From: Drosophila persimilis
Taxonomy: Eukaryota > Arthropoda > Insecta > Diptera > Drosophilidae
NCBI RefSeq assembly: GCF_003286085.1
Contig: NW_020825294.1
Location: 9,362,001 to 9,426,000, forward strand
Direction of reading: 5' to 3'
Length of the DNA stretch: 64,000 bases
The notes under the pieces were generated by a model. That model saw only the letters and a program-made list of their open reading frames with translations, did no database searches and was not told the DNA's origin. Of the stretch, positions 47,901 through 62,900 are shown in pieces; positions within the stretch are counted from its first letter, which is position 1, and each line of letters opens with the position of its first letter. The position numbers and the translations under genes were made by a program.

Positions 47901-50900
47901 GCATGTGCTTGGCGTTTATTAAAATGCAAAATGCAAACTGTTTCCAAGGCTCCTACGCAACATGAAAATTAATTGAAAATTTGTTTCTTCCCAGCCTCTC
48001 AGAGCACTCCACTACACTCCTGTCTGACTGCCTGTCTGTCTGTCTGTCTGCGTCTTGCCATTCGGTTCGAAGGTTCCATCCACATCTCGTTGTAGAAATG
48101 GCAATCCATTTGGTTTATTGACTTGTCTGTCTGCACGCACCACATAGAGCGACCCCCCTACAGTCGAGTCCAAGGTCCTTGCGCTTCTAAATAACATTAT
48201 TTGATGTCAATGCCGTGGAACCCCTGGCAAAAAAACACATAAAATAGCGCCATAAGAGTGAAATGAAAATCAATACTGGGAGTACCCGCGTTCAGTGCCA
48301 AAATATAGAGTTTCCTTTAATTAATTTAAGTTTCGGGTTAAGCGGGGTTAACTATTCCTAAATTCTCTATGGTTTTCCAACGAATTCCAGCCCAATTCTC
48401 TGTTAATTATGTCGTCCAATGACACGGCGAGGCGGGCGGCACTCTCATGTTTCCACATTCTAAACGGAAACCTCATAAACGTAAATCTATTTACCTCTAT
48501 TTCGGTTTTGGCATTCACTAAATATTTTATGAGGCGTGTGTGTGCATTTACCTGTTTGGGGGACCGGTGCAACCCCTAATCGATTCCCCCTCTCCTCCCC
48601 TGATGCTGCACAAAAGTCAAGTTGCAACTTCATTTTGCGGCTGTGTGAAAATTACAAGCTGCTCGAGCGTGGCCGTAAAGGCAAAGGCGTTGAAAATGTG
48701 ACCCTAAAATATTGGAAAAATGCAACGAAACGAAAAGTTTTCACATTGCACAGCTCCACTTTCTTTTGTGGGTGTTGGGTGTTTTGGATCGTGCGGCTTG
48801 GGGTGCGGTTTTTGGTTGGTTTTAAGCTGCCACTTTTCCAAGTTCCTTGCAGGGAAAACCGAACGACCCAACGAGGGAAAGAAGATATCTGTTTATATTC
48901 CTTACACACCGCTCTTGCCGCAAATTGAATTTACACTAAGGATAACCAAGCCAATATTAACTACATCTCTCTAAATGTATACTTTCTCTTTCTCCCTCTT
49001 GCTTTTCCACTCGCTTTGGCCCCCTCTTATGCACTGGATCAACTCTTTTTCATGCCTTGACTGACGACGGTATGCAACGGTACGAAAATCTTTCTCTCTC
49101 TCACGTACAGCGGAAATGCAAAATAAGGATGAGCTACTTGAAGACATACGCGAGGATACGGTCGTCAATGCGATACCAGAGAAAGGTAAGTCATACACTA
49201 GCATCCCCCCGCATCACCTCTAGCCCTGTACCCCTTCTGACATATCCCGCAAAGCCAACAACTTGAATTTCCATATATTCCACAAGGAAAGTGTCTACAG
49301 CGTCTGCAGCAAGTTTCTGAATCGTTTCGGCTTGGGGTACATGCAGCTGGTGATTGGCTTTGGAATGGGTCCCATTCAATGAGAAGAGTATGGGTTAGAG
49401 GCACTGTTGCATAACAGTATGGGAAGTAAAGGATATATCTGGGCTGGGATACTCGATTGGTGTCCACGAAACTTAAATACAACATTAGATTGGGCCTCTG
49501 CATGCCGTATTTATTGATTAGAAATTATTATTATTTGTTATTCTTATGATTATTTTTAATTGATTTAGTCAAAGGCTCAGAATTTCATTCCGTATTAATT
49601 TATTTCTTTTATTATATTAATTTATTTATTATTCTATTGGTTTCACGCTGTTATTTCAACTAAAATTTTATTTCGTTTATTTTTAATGTATAAAGTCAAA
49701 GGTTTTGTTTTCCCGTACGTATTAATTTTTTAGTATTTCATTTCTTTATTTTGCATTAATTTATTATTTTTAATTATTTTATATTATATTTATTTCAAGT
49801 TTGTATAGTAACGTAGCTATTGTTGTTTTTGTTTTTGATTGCTTAAATTAAAGGTTTTGAATTTCGTGCAGTATTAAGCTATTTATTTTTATTTTATTTA
49901 TTATTCTATTTATTTCACGCTTTTATGTTAATAAAAATATTTTTATTTTTAATAGATTTAGTCAGCGGTTTAGTTTTTCCGTATTTATTGATTTTTTTAT
50001 TTCATTTATCTCTTATTATTATTTATTTATTATTATATTTTTTTCATGTTTTTATAGTAGTATAAATTAATAGTATTAATTAACTAAAATTAAATCCAAA
50101 TTAAATATATTAAAATTATTGTTTAAAGGCCTTTCTCCACTCATTTTTTTTTAATTTTAAATTTATTATTTGCAAATTATTATTATTACTTATTTAAAAA
50201 TTACTTCTAATTGATTTATATATGTGTAGTTTCCAAATTTTCAATTTTTGCGAGTGTGGGCACGCACAAATGACAGGAATAGGTGTTGGATTGGTGTTTG
50301 CACAAGCAGGATATCAGGATAATATTGATTCTGCAAAGCGAAGTTGGCTGTTGTGCCGTGGGCAGTGTCTGCACACCCAAAATAGGAGTTTAAAATGAAC
50401 AAAATTCAATCAAACAAAGACGAAAACATTAATTAACCTTCAAGAGACTTAGAAAAGCCCTTTGAGTAAATTAAAATAAACCCCTACGTTCGCTTTTTTC
50501 TTTCTTAATTATGATTTTAAGAGTATTTAATTGTGAGTCCTCCGACACAGAGTAGAGCGAGAGAGAGGGGGGAGCCCTGCACCTGAGTTCTGTGCCGTGT
50601 TCCCATATCATTTTACTTATCCCCAGTGTCGTCACGTGCTCATTTCTTGTCTGCCAGCAGCCCTGCCACCCTCCATCCCTGCCATGCCCTGCCAGGCGCC
50701 ATTAAGTCAGCTGCTTGTGCGGCATGCGGCCCTTTGCCTCTCAGCCTCCACATCTCCCCCTCCCTCACTGCCTCGCTGTCTCAATGGCTGAGAGTCCCTG
50801 CCTTTAGAGTTGCTTTAGCTCTTGTCGCAGTCTTTTTTCTCGCTTTTAAATTTTATTTATTGTAAATTGTATTTGAAACGTGCTGAGGTTCAGTTTTCTG

Positions 50901-53900
50901 TCTCTGAAAAGACGGCTCGGGAGAAAATGCTAAGCTTGTGCCCTTGGCATGGATATGGAGAGAAAGTATCGCATGTACGCTGGCTGGCATGCATGTGTGT
51001 ATCTGAATCTGTATCTGTGTGTCGTGCAACTTAATAGAGTTGTTTAGCATTTAAATAGCGCCATTTACTTGTTGTTGCTGCCACTGCCACTGCTGCCTGC
51101 CACTGCTGCTGCCTGCCTCTGTTGATGGCTGCCTGCCTCTGCTGCTGCTTATTAAGTTGGAATGCCAGTCAAGTCGAGGAGACTTAATAAACTTGGCTTT
51201 AAGCAGCAGCAGCCAAAGAGTGGGGGCGGCAGCTTGAGAAAGTGGCCCATTAGGTACTCGTGACTAAGCCAAAAGCAGTTTATAATTTCAAGCCCCGGAA
51301 AACTTCCGGATGAGTTAAGAGCCCGCACATTATCAGCATTCAAATTGCATTTGTTTTCCGGCGGGGGCCTCTCTTGAAGTTTGCGCGGAACTTAAGCCGC
51401 CATAAAAGGCGCTCCGAAAACCGCACAAAAAATTAGCAGAGAGCTTCCCGGTTAGCCATGGGATTTTCAGCTCAAAAATATCATAAACATTTTGTTAAGC
51501 ACCCAGCGACGCGTCGGCTAAGGGGATAAGATGCAATATATCCTTAAAGCATATGCACATTAAATCCTAATGTCATATGCCCATAAATCCACTAAACAAT
51601 CACACTTTCAATCCCAAAGACGTAACAAATTTTGCACACACGAACGCCTCAGACGAGCCTCAAAGGGGCAGAAGAGGCAGAAGAGGCATAAGGGAAGTAG
51701 GCCGTAAGGACACACACTTAGACACATAAACACACACTTATGTATACAAGGGGTGCACATACTCGTTCGTAGGAGTACTCGTATCTGTGCGTATCAATAC
51801 AAATCAAATGAGTTGGCAAAAGGCGACAGACGATGACGAAACAAACCCTTGGATCGCTCTGTGTGTGGGAATGGCAGCCATTGAGGACAGTCTGCTACGG
51901 ATTTGACGCATCGAAGGGCTGTCTGTGTAATGGAGCTTATTAGTGCGGGGCATGGGGACTTCCATTATTATTATCAAGTGAAGCATACTTCAGGGCGCAC
52001 AAGAAACAAACAGCGAAAACAGAGAGAAAGAGAGAAGCAGAAACTCTGATGCTCTTTGAGTCTTTGAGCCACCTTTATGGCAATATAATTTGTTCACTGA
52101 AGGAGGAAAGTCCTTCAGCTTATAGCCCCATGAATCTAGTGATTACACCGCACAAACGTAAGGGTATCAAGGACTACTCAAAACGTGATGTTTAGCCAGA
52201 GATTAGGCGACAATCAACCGCAGGATGTGGGGACCCACAACAAGCTAAAACAGGCAAAAAGTTGCCCGTTTTGCGCACTTTCCCGCCGTTTTGGCTCTGC
52301 GCGCCACAATTGAGATTTACGGCCGCATCAATAAACATCAAAAAACATTCGCCAGGACACACACACACACACACACAGACACACAGAGTGAAGGCCCATC
52401 CTCAGGACATGGCCCTGGCTGCTACACCCCTTGCTTATCGCCTTGTTTACGCATTTTAAGTACAAGATTGTTATGTGTTGATTTGCCTTAACCGATGCGT
52501 GCCCCGCATATGAGAGAAAGAGCCGAGGCTCGTCTTTTTTTGTATTTTATTTTATTACGAGTATATGCGTGGGGCGCAAAACTTTGCTTTGCTGCCGTTG
52601 CTGCTGCCTGGGATGTCAGCGACAAACAAGTGCAAACACAAACACAAACAGTCAAACAGAAAGGCGGAGCAGTAGGCAGTAGCCTGGCGGCCAAGTTTTA
52701 AGTTCCATCCGCACCCCCCGCCCCTGCCATACTAAAAACCACAAATCTGTTGCATACTTGCGGGCGTGCGTTTAAAGTCAACGCGCTTTTGGCCGCTTCA
52801 CTGAACAGGCGCACCGCCCCGCCCCGCCCCGGCCCGCCACGACACAGCCTGCCTTTTGATTGACTGGTTGAGAACTGAGTGACAGGCCAGGCCAGGCCGT
52901 TCGTTGGTCTAGGCCATGATTGTGTGGGGCCTCCGGTACGTTGATGTGGGTTTATGCTAAAACACAAAGCAAAATGTAAAATGGGCCACTGGATATCTGC
53001 AACTTAAATCAGGGCACAACGCAGATTAAATGAAATGGAATGCAATTTATTTTCATTAACCTTTAATTTGTAAATGTAATCAGAGTTAGGGGAAATGGTG
53101 TGTTTCTAGGGGCAGGTACATACCCATACATTGAGAGAAGATACACAGCACTTTTTGCACACACTTGTAGTACTTTCAGGGCCGTTGATGATAGCCATAC
53201 TAGCTTAGAGCGGAGGTTCTTAACTTACATCAAATCCCTGTAAGCCAGGAACCTTCGATCTAAGATAATTTTGGCTCTATTTGGCACGGGGATCCCTTCC
53301 AATCAGCCACTTGTATTAATCACATTATCTTTTCCTCTTCTTAGATCTTCCAAAGTTTGGCGAACTCTTGCAGAATGTCACAGTGCCCGTGAGTCGGGAG
53401 GCGGTCCTTCAGTGCGTTGTCGATAATTTGCAGACCTATAAGGTAAGTTTCCCTCTCTCTCACTCTGTCTGTCTCTGCCATCTCTTCATTCAGGGTCCGC
53501 TGTCAGTCGGAACCGTTTACACTTCATCAGCTGAAAACGTGGCATACTTTGGGGCGAAACTTTTTTCGTTTACCTTTGCGTGTCGTTCGTTAAACGCACA
53601 AAGCGCGTTGCTTTGGGGCTGTCCTGACCCTTTCTGTGACGCCCTTTGGCCCGACTCTGGGGCACGTTTCGAAGCCCCTGGGCGCTATTTTGATTTCGTG
53701 ACCCATAGGCAAGCACAAAAGTATAAAAATGTATCTCAATGAATTGCCGAAACGAAACGTAAATAGCACACACACATTTTTGTGTGTGTTTTGTGTTAGT
53801 CAGCGCCGAAATGGAGACCTGGGCATCTCGTGGCGAGACCCTTTGTGTTAATAATACTAACCAAAATGAAACGACATGGTCATTATCTCTCCTCGTTACT

Positions 53901-56900
53901 CGTTTTGTAGCTGTTGCTGTTGGCGGCAGACGAATTAAAAGATACGAAAATTGATGCCTAGAATAGACTCAAAGTCTGTACCTTAAAACACGACTGCTCC
54001 ATTTGCATCATGTGGCATTTGTGGCACTCGAGTCGAGTTCATTTCAATCACTAGAATAATAAGCTACTTATTTCGAATCAAAGCCCAGTAACTAGAGATC
54101 AACTCAAACTCTGACTGTCCGGCGAAACAGCTCTCCTCTGGTTGTCTTTAGTGGCTGCCATATTTAGAGGATTCCGAACCGTATAGTTGATATTTCAATA
54201 TTCCACAACTACAACAGGAGGCAATACTCAGAATATAGAACACACCCGCACACCCACACACATTTACGTGTATATTTTTTGTGTATTTTGTTGCGCTTTT
54301 GAGCTATGTTGCATAATACCCGCGATGACAAAGGCTTCTCACACTACGAGTGGTCTTTATCAACCCAAGTACTAAGAACATAGAACCAAAACAAAAAAAA
54401 AAACGTGAACGAAAACCAATTTCACTTTGAACACATTTTTCACTACGAGTACCGAAGATTTTCCACCGTTTGGGCAACTATCACCATTTTTTTCGCGACA
54501 CTTTCCCGCTGCCGCTCCACCTCCCTTTCCCTGTGGCTGTGTTATAAATGAGCTCCGTTCACGCCACTCGGGCATTAGCAATGGAAGGGGGGAAGTGGAA
54601 ATCGCTGAACGTTTAAGTTTTTTACAAAAACAAAATCTAACCAAATACAAACTGTGTGTGTTTTTTTCTGGGCAGATTGCGTGGCTACGTGTCGATACAC
54701 AGACCATTTTAACTATACAAAATCACGTCATAACCAAAAACCATCGAATGAGCATAACTCATGCGGAGAAACGTGCCTGGATATTGCGTATACGTGATGT
54801 AAAGGAATCCGACAAAGGATGGTAATGTATCCGACTGAAAAATAAACTTTTCTTTAGTATATTTTGCATACAAATTGAAGTTGAAAGAAGATCAAAAACT
54901 ATCAAATATAATTACCTTACTGTATTATAAATTGTATCCTTTAAAAGACATATCCTTTCTTCGAATCATCGACAGGTACATGTGCCAAATAAACACGGAT
55001 CCCATGAAGAGTCAAGTCGGTTACCTGGACGTTGTGGGTGAGTAATCATCGAATCGGTGCTACCTTTACGATTGTGTAATGTGCCCCACCAGACATACAC
55101 CCGCACGCCCACCAGCTTACGCAATACAATTGATGTAGGTCTCCCAGTGGTTGTGTGTGTGTGTGGGAGTGGACCCCCCACAAATGAATTGTAATTTGTC
55201 TTGAGTGGGAGGCGGGAGCGCACCCCACTTTTGCTTTGGCTACAAAGTTGGCTGTTGATAGTTTTTCAAATTGCACTAATTGCTTGGCCAAGTGGCGGCG
55301 ATTGGAATGTGCGCAAAACTGGAGTGTGGAGTGCGGAAAGTGGAAAGCGGAAAAGTGGGCTATTTTCACAGAGAGAGAACAGAAAACATTCGAAAGTTGT
55401 ACGCAACTTTCTAGCCAACTCTTTCTCGATTGAGCCTAATTGCCATATACTGCTCGTAGGAGCTCGTACTGCCCACACACACTCCCACGGCAGAAAATAC
55501 ACTCGAAAAAAAAGAGAGCTACAGGCGCCAAGGGTAGTCCGTAATGAAACAATTTACATGCTACGTGCACCACCCACACACCCACACCTGTCGGACTGCC
55601 ATCCACTCCCACCTGTCTTGCGGACCATGTCCGTGTCGTTCATGTCCAGGACGTTAATTATTCAGACGGCGTAGACGTCGCACCAGGAAAACCTCAGAGC
55701 AGACAACGGATCCTTTGGGTTCCTTCACCCGTAGGCAAATTTAAAATGAATATAAGGGGCGTTTGCGGGGGCGGGATCCTGAGGTTTTTGGGTCTCGTTT
55801 CCGAGCCATCCGCATAAGTAACCACTTTGGTTGATTGTGTTTTCATTGGATGTTGAAATTCATTAAGAACGAACCCTCCTACACTGAGCGAAAGGCAGTT
55901 AATTTGCCTGTTGCTTGTACCAGGGTTCCCCTTCGCTCCCGGCAGTGTCACCCTTCCTTCGACGACCGCACTAAGTCCTATAAGCAAAATGGCAAGCCGC
56001 TTTAAATCAGCGACGGATTTTCCAGCTGCCGCCTGACAAAGTGCGCGATTTTGTGGTATACTTCTCAGTGGCACCATTCGAACCACTTTCTGCGACAGCA
56101 AACCCTGCTATTACTGTTGTTGTTGCTGTTGTCGCCGCTGTACGTTGGACTTGCCACACCGCAAAATAAGCAAATAAACGAAAAAGCGTGGAAAAGCTCT
56201 GAACCACGTTAAGCCAGTCAACAGAACAGACGATAGACAGACAGACCGAGGAGGCAGAGGGGCAGACAGACAGACTTAGAAAGAGACAAACAGACAGACA
56301 GTGTGGAAAAGGAGAGAAAAGCTGACATAGCGACATTGATAAAGGTTAGAAAAATTGAGTACGAGTACAGGTTGAGTTGTAATCAGTTGTTGGTGCCACA
56401 TCACTGGGATGGAATTAGTGGGCAGGAAATCAAATACAGCTCATTGAGTAGATCAATTTTCATTAGTCAAGAAACGTCTGGAACACGGGGTGATTTTTTT
56501 ATGGATATGAGTACATTGAACATAACTAAATGCTCGTTGTGGATCCAGCGAACTGAGCGATAAGCGACAAGCTCACACGCACTTTATCGTTATCTTATTG
56601 GATTCATTCGTCTGTTATTTCTGCTCTACTATTTTGCATCGTTTCTGCTTTTTTCGTTCTGTATGGACTATTTATAATTCACTCACGTAAATGTAGTCCA
56701 ACATAAGGAATTTTATGATCATTCCTTTGTGTTTCGAATAATAAATTATTAAATTCTTTAAACTAATGGATTTCTACATTGATGTTCATTGATCTCTGCC
56801 CTTTTTTCTTCTCTAATATTTATGGCATTTTCTAACGTTTAGTATGAAAAAGTTACCGCACTTTTATTTCGGAATGAACATTCTATAAATAATAAACAAT

Positions 56901-59900
56901 CATAATGCACCACAACTATAAAGATTTTCTGTATACAAGTGTCCCGCCTTTGCCCCCAAATCCTTAGAGTTTCCCACTGCCATTCAATATCAATCAACAA
57001 ATCTGCCACCAAGCCGCGCTACAAATGCAATTTTGACACTTTTTTCCAACCATATCTCTCTCTTGCTCCCCCGACAATTCCAAACTAGTAAAATCCATCA
57101 AATTTTGGTAGCAAAAATAAAAAATATGGCTTCCATCCCAAAACAAATTGTGGACACATTTGCGCCTGACACTGTGTGTGTGTGGAATTTTTCTCACATT
57201 TTTTTGGCTTTACATTTTTTTTGTTTTTTAGTTGCCGGATAGTTTGTTAGTTGCGTTTTTTAGCCACCGAATATATTTGCATTGTTCTGTATAGGTGGGA
57301 TATCCATCCATCGATGCATTGTTTAATTCATATAAAAGCAATATGGTTTTCCCTCTGACTGGGGACTAGGCCGTGGGTTTCCTGTATGCCCATGCATTTG
57401 ATTTGATCGGCGAACCCCATTATACATGAGCTGATTTGAGAAGAGCTTAAAAAATACTGGATATATACATACATACATATATGCGAATAACCTTTTGGGC
57501 AAATGCATTTTTGAACAAATACTTTTTTAAACGATTGTTGTGGTTTCGATGAATGGCGAATTGGTATGGATCGATGGCAGAGGCAGCTTTAAAGGGATTA
57601 TTTTTACCAAGCAAAAGTTTGTGGGAGAGGAGAAGCGCTTTGGGCAGTACTCATATCTTTTATTTTTTAAACCTTTTCTTTAAACCTTGCCTTTCCCCAA
57701 ATTTCTGCTGCTTTAAACTTACCTTAAAGCCCTCTGTCCTCTTCCATTTTCTACCATTTGTTCACATTAAGGACCCCCCTCTGGTATCTGCCATTTTGCC
57801 GTCTCTCAATCCAATTGAAATTAATTTTTGGCACATTAATTTTATCACACATCATTTCACCTGATTTCATAACTTATCAACCGACAGCCCCCCCCCGCTG
57901 GGAGATTGCCTGCCCCGCCCACTTAGACCCCACCCACGGATTGAACCATTTGTGTGTGACATGTAGCCATAGAGCCATTAAAAAAATGGAAAAGTTCAGA
58001 GGGTAGAGTGAAAGAGCGGCAGCGCAGCCTACATTCAATTTGTACAACATGACGTATACGTAATACGTAATGTGTGTGGTGTGTGTGGGAGGGGGGGTTC
58101 GGGTGAAAAGTCAAAGTACACTTTGTAAAACATGCACATCATTGTGTTGTTTTGGTTGGGGGGTCCCACAAAGAAGACTTTGAAGTCACATACAAGTCAT
58201 AACGTGGCCTTGGCTCCGGGCCTTGGCTCTCCTGCCTTCTGCCACTCAGGTCTCACACAGGATTCTCTCACAGAATTGTGCTATATAAAATGTGTGTGGC
58301 AATCAAGGCAATCAAAAGGGAAATAAATAGAAATATTGACGCCTTTCAATTGTAGGCAAAATGTCCCTCCCAACTAATTGGATTTTCATGAAAAGGAATA
58401 GCAACAGCAGCCGGCAGCTGGTGGCAGGCAGCAGGCAGCCAGCAGGCAGCCAGCAGCAGGCAACACTCAAATTGAAATAAAACAAATGTTGGCCATAATT
58501 AAAAGCACATTTTTTGGCAAAGACCGAGTCGAGTGGAGTCGAGTCCACTAGGATGAGCTCATTTATTTAGTGGCTGTGTGACAGTTTGTCTGTCTGTCTC
58601 TCCGTTTTTTGGCAAGTGGAAAATTGTCAGGCGTAAAATTATAATTAATTGCAAAAGTAAGGCAGGGAGACGCACTCGCATCCAGCGGCCCCCCGTTTGC
58701 GTCTCCTATCATCATGGAAATGTCAGCAAATGTCGAATGGAGACGAGTCTCTGGTTACCTGTGGGGCTGCAGGGATAAGCTTTTATTTGATAAAGTATGC
58801 AGTTGGTCATTAGAACACTTTGATCCCCCTTTTGAAATCTATGTGGATAGAAAGATCTGCTCAAAAACTGTTCCTAAAACTGAAATATCAATTTAAATTT
58901 TAATTAAATCAAAATTACCCTTCAAACTGTATAAAACTCGACAGCTTTCATATAATCTTTCGCCTATTAACAATGTCTTTATTGCATTTATCCATTTATA
59001 TACCGAACAACGAATAATTGGAACAACCGCCGTGCCACAACCACCAACCGACAACGCTTGCAACAACTATAACAACCACACACCTGCCACATTCCACAAA
59101 CAACAAATGTGCAACTGCAACTGTAACTGCTGCCACCTGCCACTGTCTGACACCTGGCGAACAATTCACGCAAACAATTTACTCGCTGCTGACTGGATGG
59201 CCCACGCGGCGTATGAATAATATGTCGCTGGCAAACTTTGTGTCTCTCGTAACCCTGTACGTGCCACGTATCTCTATCTTTGTATGCTCCGTGGCGTGCT
59301 CTCCCGCAGTGCCTCCCGATATACTGGACTACCCGACCAGCACCGATATGGTCATACGTGAGGGTTCGAACGTAACCCTTAAATGTGCGGCCACTGGATC
59401 GCCCACACCGACGATAACCTGGCGACGGGAGGGCGGCGAGCTGATACCACTACCCAATGGAGCAGAGGGTAAGTTTGCATTCTAGAGGTTGCATGCACAA
59501 GGATATTCTGAAGGTTAGACTCTAAGTAGAGGGGAGGAGAGGCCATGTCCATGGCATGCAAATGATTACCACTAATCGAGCGTGTTTTCATTGCATTAAA
59601 TTTCATTACAAAACATTTTAGAGTTACTTTCTCTTCTTCGACTGTAATTAAGAGTCTACCCCGTCGTAAAAAGGGGTCGAATAATAAGAAAATGTGAACT
59701 CTATAATTTGATATATTAAGGTTGATGATTTGACGTGCACTTCGCACTTGACGGTGGGTTAAGTTGTATGTGGGTCTCGTGGACTTAATTGATGTTAACT
59801 GGGCTACAATGTGGCCATACAGCAGATATATCGATGGGGGAAATCACAGTAACGTACCGTTGAAATTTTTTTGTAACTGTTTTAAAAATTAGACTATTTT

Positions 59901-62900
59901 TGGATTATTTTGTTACGAATTAATTCCAATAAAGCACTAATGCCCAAAAATAATACCTAAAGACCTGAAGAAAAATTAAAAATGAAAGAAAACTTTAAAC
60001 TTTTGGGTCGGTATATATTCAGGTATATTCATTTTATCAATACGAATTAAAAATCCTGTGGAAATTAGTACAATTTCCTCTTCAATCCAAACATTTTTAT
60101 AGGTATCAGCGCTGCAGAAGCCGACAAAAAATGATGAAAATCCGCAGACACCAATCTACAAATTTTTTTTGCGATATGAGGAAGTAATCTACCCATTTAG
60201 CCCTACAACCTAAATTACAGTACAAAATTACTGTCTCACAGTGTAATTATTCAACATTTTAGAGATTGTTTGATGGAAGATAAATAAAAGTTACTTTTTT
60301 CTGCTAGAAAAATAATATTTTCCGATAGATATAAAATTACCCATTTATCTCCTAGAAATTGAACGAATTACAGCCAATCCTTTTGGAAATTCGAAATTAA
60401 TAATCAACTAAAATCCACAATTACTTGAAAGTGGCCTCGAATCTCCCTCAAAACCTAGAAGTTTCATTATTGCCCCCGAAATGATATATCATACGATGCC
60501 AGCATATGGGGCACCTGGCAAGCCATTCTCATGCAAACAAGATGGATGGAAAAAGACAAAACAAGACTGGTACTGGTACTGGTCCCGGCCCTGGCCCGGG
60601 CCCTGTCTCCGAAAAGGGAAATGAATGAGCAGATGCCAAAGCACGGGAAGGATTCACACACACAGAAAATTTGCAAAATTTGAATTGCACGAAGCTCTGG
60701 GGCCGTCCTGACATCGTCAAGGCAGGCAGAGGGATGTGGGGAATGGAATGCGAATTGAGATTCTTGGAGAGAGCTGCATATGCAATGAGCGAGATGATTA
60801 GCTGCAGCAGCAGGAGGATCTGCAAAAGGGGGGGGCGAAGGGTCTCCGGAATCTTATTTGCATAGCAGTCACTGTGTGATTGCCAGGCTGCTTCTCTCCA
60901 TCTCTCTGAAGATGTTCTGGTTTATAAATTACAAATAAATAACCATTTTCAACCTTCAATGCGTCGAATATTAATCTTTTCTTTCTATTTTTTCCCCCCT
61001 CTAGCTATTGCATACAATGGCTCTTTTCTGACCATTGCCAAAGTGAATCGTTTGAATATGGGTGCCTATCTCTGCATTGCCTCCAATGGCATACCGCCAA
61101 CAGTCAGCAAGCGTGTGATGCTCATTGTGCACTGTAAGTATGCAGAGAGCCACCTCCTTCCCTGTGGAGGCAGGGGCTATATCAATTTTAGCATATTTAA
61201 ATATTTATAGTTTTGCGCTAGAGAGGCACCACCACAGGAGGTGGCTGTGTCCTCCAGACACCAGACCGCACCAGACACAGTCACAGACACAGACATACAG
61301 ACACAGACACACAGTCTCACACCCATGCCGTTGCAGTGGAAAGCAAAGCGCTCTTCTGCCGTGCTAAATATGCTCTGCATTTTAATTTTCCCAGAGAGGG
61401 GGAGCAGGGAGCAGGCAGCAGGAAGCAGGAAAATGCTGTATACTTTTAGGTGCCATGCATAAAGCAAATAATTAAGTGTGTGCTCCTCCATTCCGCCAGC
61501 TCCATGGCTCCCTCCCGGCCAGAGCTAGTTAGCATTTTGCCGAGTACTTTTCCTTTTGCTGCAGCGGCAGCAGCAGCTTCTTCTCTTGCTAATTAAATAA
61601 AAATTAAAATTGCTCAACAATTTGTTAGGTAAGTTCAGTGCACACACACATATTTCCTTTCTATCCTCTCTCCGGAGTGCCCAAAGTGGGGGAGCAGTTT
61701 GCCCAGGGAGAAAGAGTACGAGTTCGAGGAGAAATCCTCTTTTTTGGTTAGCTAGCTTCAATTGCAAAAGCATTTTCTGTGGCTTTTCTATAAAATTAAA
61801 AAGCAATTAGTTGGAAACAATAAATGGCAACCGCAGCGGCGGCATAGCCAAACGGCAAAGGCCAACGATGGCTGTGTACAATAAAGCACTAGAAAAACGA
61901 TAACAATAACCAATGGAATTTCTCTATAAAATGGGAAATTCCTTTGTTCGTTCCGCCACACAAAAAAAGCATTCCGTTCAATCGCTCAAACATTCCATAC
62001 ACCTGGACGCCCCCACGAAACACGTGGAACGTGTATTTCGCACTCATTTTCTTTTGCTGACGCACGACTGTTCCACATTTTTACAGTTCCTCCGATGATT
62101 TGGATACAAAATCAATTAGTTGGGGCCGCACTCCAGCAGAACATCACACTGGAATGCCAATCGGAGGCATATCCCAAGTCGATCAACTATTGGATGAAGA
62201 ATGATACGATCATAGTGCCAGGTAAGTGCAGGGGCCATGGGGCCATGGGGCCATGAGGCCATGCTCCATCGAAAGAAGCAGTTGACATAATCCCATAATC
62301 CTTATCGTACTTCCTCCATTGAGTGCACTCTTTCCCCAATTAAATTCCATTTAATTTCATCAGTAAAAAATAGACTTTAGAGGAGCACTCCTCTCTCCCC
62401 TGGCTATCGCTCTTCACTTAATTTTCTAGGGACCCCTAGTCAGAGACCCCTAACGACCAACTTGACCCACCCATTATGGCCCATCCATCTATTCATTCAA
62501 CCTCTTCAGATATCCCCACTCATCTTCTACGACAAATGAACTGTGGACGATGGCAAAAAAAAGTGACGCAGAGTACCAGTTAAGAAAAAAAACAAAAAAG
62601 AAAAGGACATTCCGCAGAACACTCGAAACCGCAGTCGGCATGGCATTCCCTTGAGTGGAGTCCCATCTTCCAACAGTACCTCCCTCTCCTGGAGTCCACT
62701 CCTGGGGCAGCATTCGAATGCCCCTTCCTCTACTTTTAAGGGACCGAGGAGGAGGCCTCTGGCAGAGGCATCGCCGCGATCCAGCGAAAAAAGTCACAGA
62801 CATCGAGTCCATTCTCGTTTCCCCGTTTCCCTTTTTTTTCCTTCTAGTTATTTTCTAGGTTCCTTTATTGTGCCATAGAAAATGGAAAAAGTGATTGAAA

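Noticed and set aside
55201-55674. 157-codon ORF in a DIP intron
   Set aside because: It lies in a spliced-out interval, lacks a domain and overlaps minus-strand ORFs.
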